64,000 bases of DNA from Pseudomonas cedrina subsp. cedrina (GTDB lineage Bacteria; Pseudomonadota; Gammaproteobacteria; Pseudomonadales; Pseudomonadaceae), in the NCBI RefSeq assembly GCF_001983175.1, contig NZ_MNPW01000007.1:62001-126000 (forward strand), given 5' to 3'. The position numbers were made by a program, and so were the translations under genes. This document shows positions 63,801 through 64,000 of the stretch, in pieces. Position 1 is the first letter of the stretch; every line of letters begins with the position of its first letter. The notes beneath the pieces are model-generated. The model did not search any database. It saw only the letters and a program-made list of their open reading frames with translations, and was not told the origin of the DNA.

Positions 63801-63934
63801 ATCACCGGGAAATCGATCTGCGGCAATGGCGACACCGGCAGCAGGTTGAAGCTGACGCCGCCCAGCAGCATGATCGCCAGGCTCAGCAGCATGGTCGCTA
63901 CCGGGCGCCGAATGAAAGGTCCGGACAGGTTCAT
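60827..63934 (-). CDS. muxC: RND multidrug efflux permease (MuxC/MdtC-like)
   Basis: 1035 residues, 12 helices with two large periplasmic loops. 'FIRRPVATMLLSLAIMLLGG' starts the protein; the proton-relay helix has the Asp pair in 'GLVVDDAIVVLENISRH'. 'MPQQDTGQLIGFVRG' and the C-terminal 'GDGAEMRRPLGLTIIGG' are typical of MdtC/MuxC. It pairs with MuxB in a heteromeric trimer. Both ends overlap neighbours by ATGA, giving a coupled muxB-muxC-opmB order as in P. aeruginosa muxABC-opmB. Confidence 0.95.
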   Translation of the reverse strand: MNLSGPFIRRPVATMLLSLAIMLLGGVSFNLLPVSPLPQIDFPVIVVSASLPGASPEVMASTVATPLERSFGAIAGITTMSSSSSQGSTRVILAFDSDRDINGAAREVQAAINASRNLLPSGMRSMPTYKKINPSQAPIMVLSLTSDVLQKGQLYDLASTILSQSLSQVPGVGEVQIGGSSLPAVRIELEPKALDQYGVALDDVRNTIANANQRRPKGSLEDSQRNWQIQANDQLEKAKDYEPLLIRYQNGAALRLKDVAKISDGVEDRYNSGFFNNEPAVLLVINRQSGANIIETVRQIKAQLPALQAVLPSSVKLSLAMDRSPVITATLHEAEMTLLIAVGLVILVVYLFLGNFRASLIPTLAVPVSLVGTFAVMYLYGFSLNNFSLMALILATGLVVDDAIVVLENISRHIDEGVPPMKAAYLGAQEVGFTLLSMNVSLVAVFLSILFMGGIVTNLFREFSITLSAAIIVSLIVSLTLTPMLCARWLKPHVKDRMTGLQRWSQKVNDRMVAGYATSLDWVLRHRRLTLLSLFLTIGVNVALYVVVPKTFMPQQDTGQLIGFVRGDDGLSFGVMQPKMETFRKAVLKDPAVLSVAGFIGGNNGTNNAVMLVRLKPISERRISAQAVIERLRKEVPPVPGGRLFLMADQDLQFGGSRDQTSAQYSYILQSGDLAALRLWYPKVVAAMRELPELTAIDAREGRGAAQVTLIVDRDQAKRLGIDMDMVTAVLNNAYSQRQISTIYDSLNQYQVVMEVNPRYAQDPITLNQMQVITSTGARVPLSTIAHYENSLADDRVSHEGQFASENIAFDMAPGVTVEQGTAAIERAIAKVGLPEDVIAKMAGTADAFAATQKGQPFMILGALVAVYLVLGILYESYIHPLTILSTLPSAGVGAMLAIYLTGGEFSLISLLGLFLLIGVVKKNAILMIDLALQLERNDRLGPLESIRSACLLRLRPILMTTLAAILGALPLLLGTGDGAEMRRPLGLTIIGGLVFSQVLTLYTTPVVYLYLDRARHRFNAWRGVRTDAALDTAL

Positions 63935-64000
63935 GGCTCAACCGGCTCCAGGCTTTGCGGCTCTTTGCGCCAGCGTCGGCCGAGGCGGTCGAAGTACAGG
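63931..64000 (-). CDS. muxB: RND efflux permease (MuxB/MdtB-like), C-terminal end only
   Basis: The last 22 codons are present ('LYFDRLGRRWRKEPQSLEP'), ending in TGA that overlaps the muxC ATG. 'YFDRLGRRW' after the final helix is typical of MdtB/MuxB. The rest lies beyond the right edge. Confidence 0.75.
   Translation of the reverse strand, partial: LYFDRLGRRWRKEPQSLEPVEP

Overview
The window is a stretch of chromosome from a high-GC gammaproteobacterium, very probably Pseudomonas of the fluorescens group. Supporting evidence is the stand-alone EPSP synthase, the muxBC-opmB type efflux genes, the treS-maltokinase/glgB/glgE cluster, NrdR boxes before nrdB, and many copies of Pseudomonas REP-type palindromes. 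I see no rRNA, tRNA, CRISPR array or prophage. Functions are assigned by reading the proteins; no database search was run.

Layout. 1-6.7 kb is a sulfur and amino-acid uptake block: two tandem periplasmic binding proteins, a LysR regulator, a MalY/PatB C-S lyase, a molybdopterin-binding Mop protein and a three-gene sulfonate-type ABC importer with a good sigma-54 promoter. 7-16.7 kb holds a FecI/FecR pair with no receptor beside it, an MscS channel with a cyclic-nucleotide-like domain, a pirin, an OmpR/EnvZ-type two-component pair, a TonB-dependent receptor and a Bcr/CflA exporter. 16.8-23.5 kb is the accessory part: a remnant of an RND pump, then a 1562-residue Rhs protein whose swapped-in, AT-rich tail looks like an RNase A-type toxin, its overlapping immunity gene, and a decayed second toxin/immunity cassette.

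23.7-39 kb is mostly housekeeping: M20 peptidase, diguanylate cyclase, LysE exporter and MocR regulator, a lone serralysin-type protease, nrdB, an rRNA-type methyltransferase, phosphatidylcholine synthase, a TSUP permease, nudC, a dienoyl-CoA isomerase-like crotonase, a YecA-like protein and aroA. At 39.2-40.5 kb an IS5-family element sits inside a REP doublet, flanked by a TTAG duplication. 40.5-48.4 kb carries a GNAT acetyltransferase, LysR/MFS pair, CAP-domain protein, hybrid histidine kinase, a triple 180-bp palindromic repeat and a second diguanylate cyclase.

48.5-56.2 kb is the GlgE alpha-glucan operon (glgE, treS-maltokinase, glgB, read leftward) with a candidate AlgU promoter. The window ends with a proline-rich small protein, MgtC, a small hypothetical, a second MocR protein and the muxB(partial)-muxC-opmB efflux operon. 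The opmB reading frame contains an in-frame REP doublet in its export-signal region.

The most interesting parts are the Rhs RNase A-like toxin cassette with its decayed neighbours, the REP doublet that has become protein-coding in opmB, the IS insertion in a REP doublet, and the 180-bp triplet repeat.
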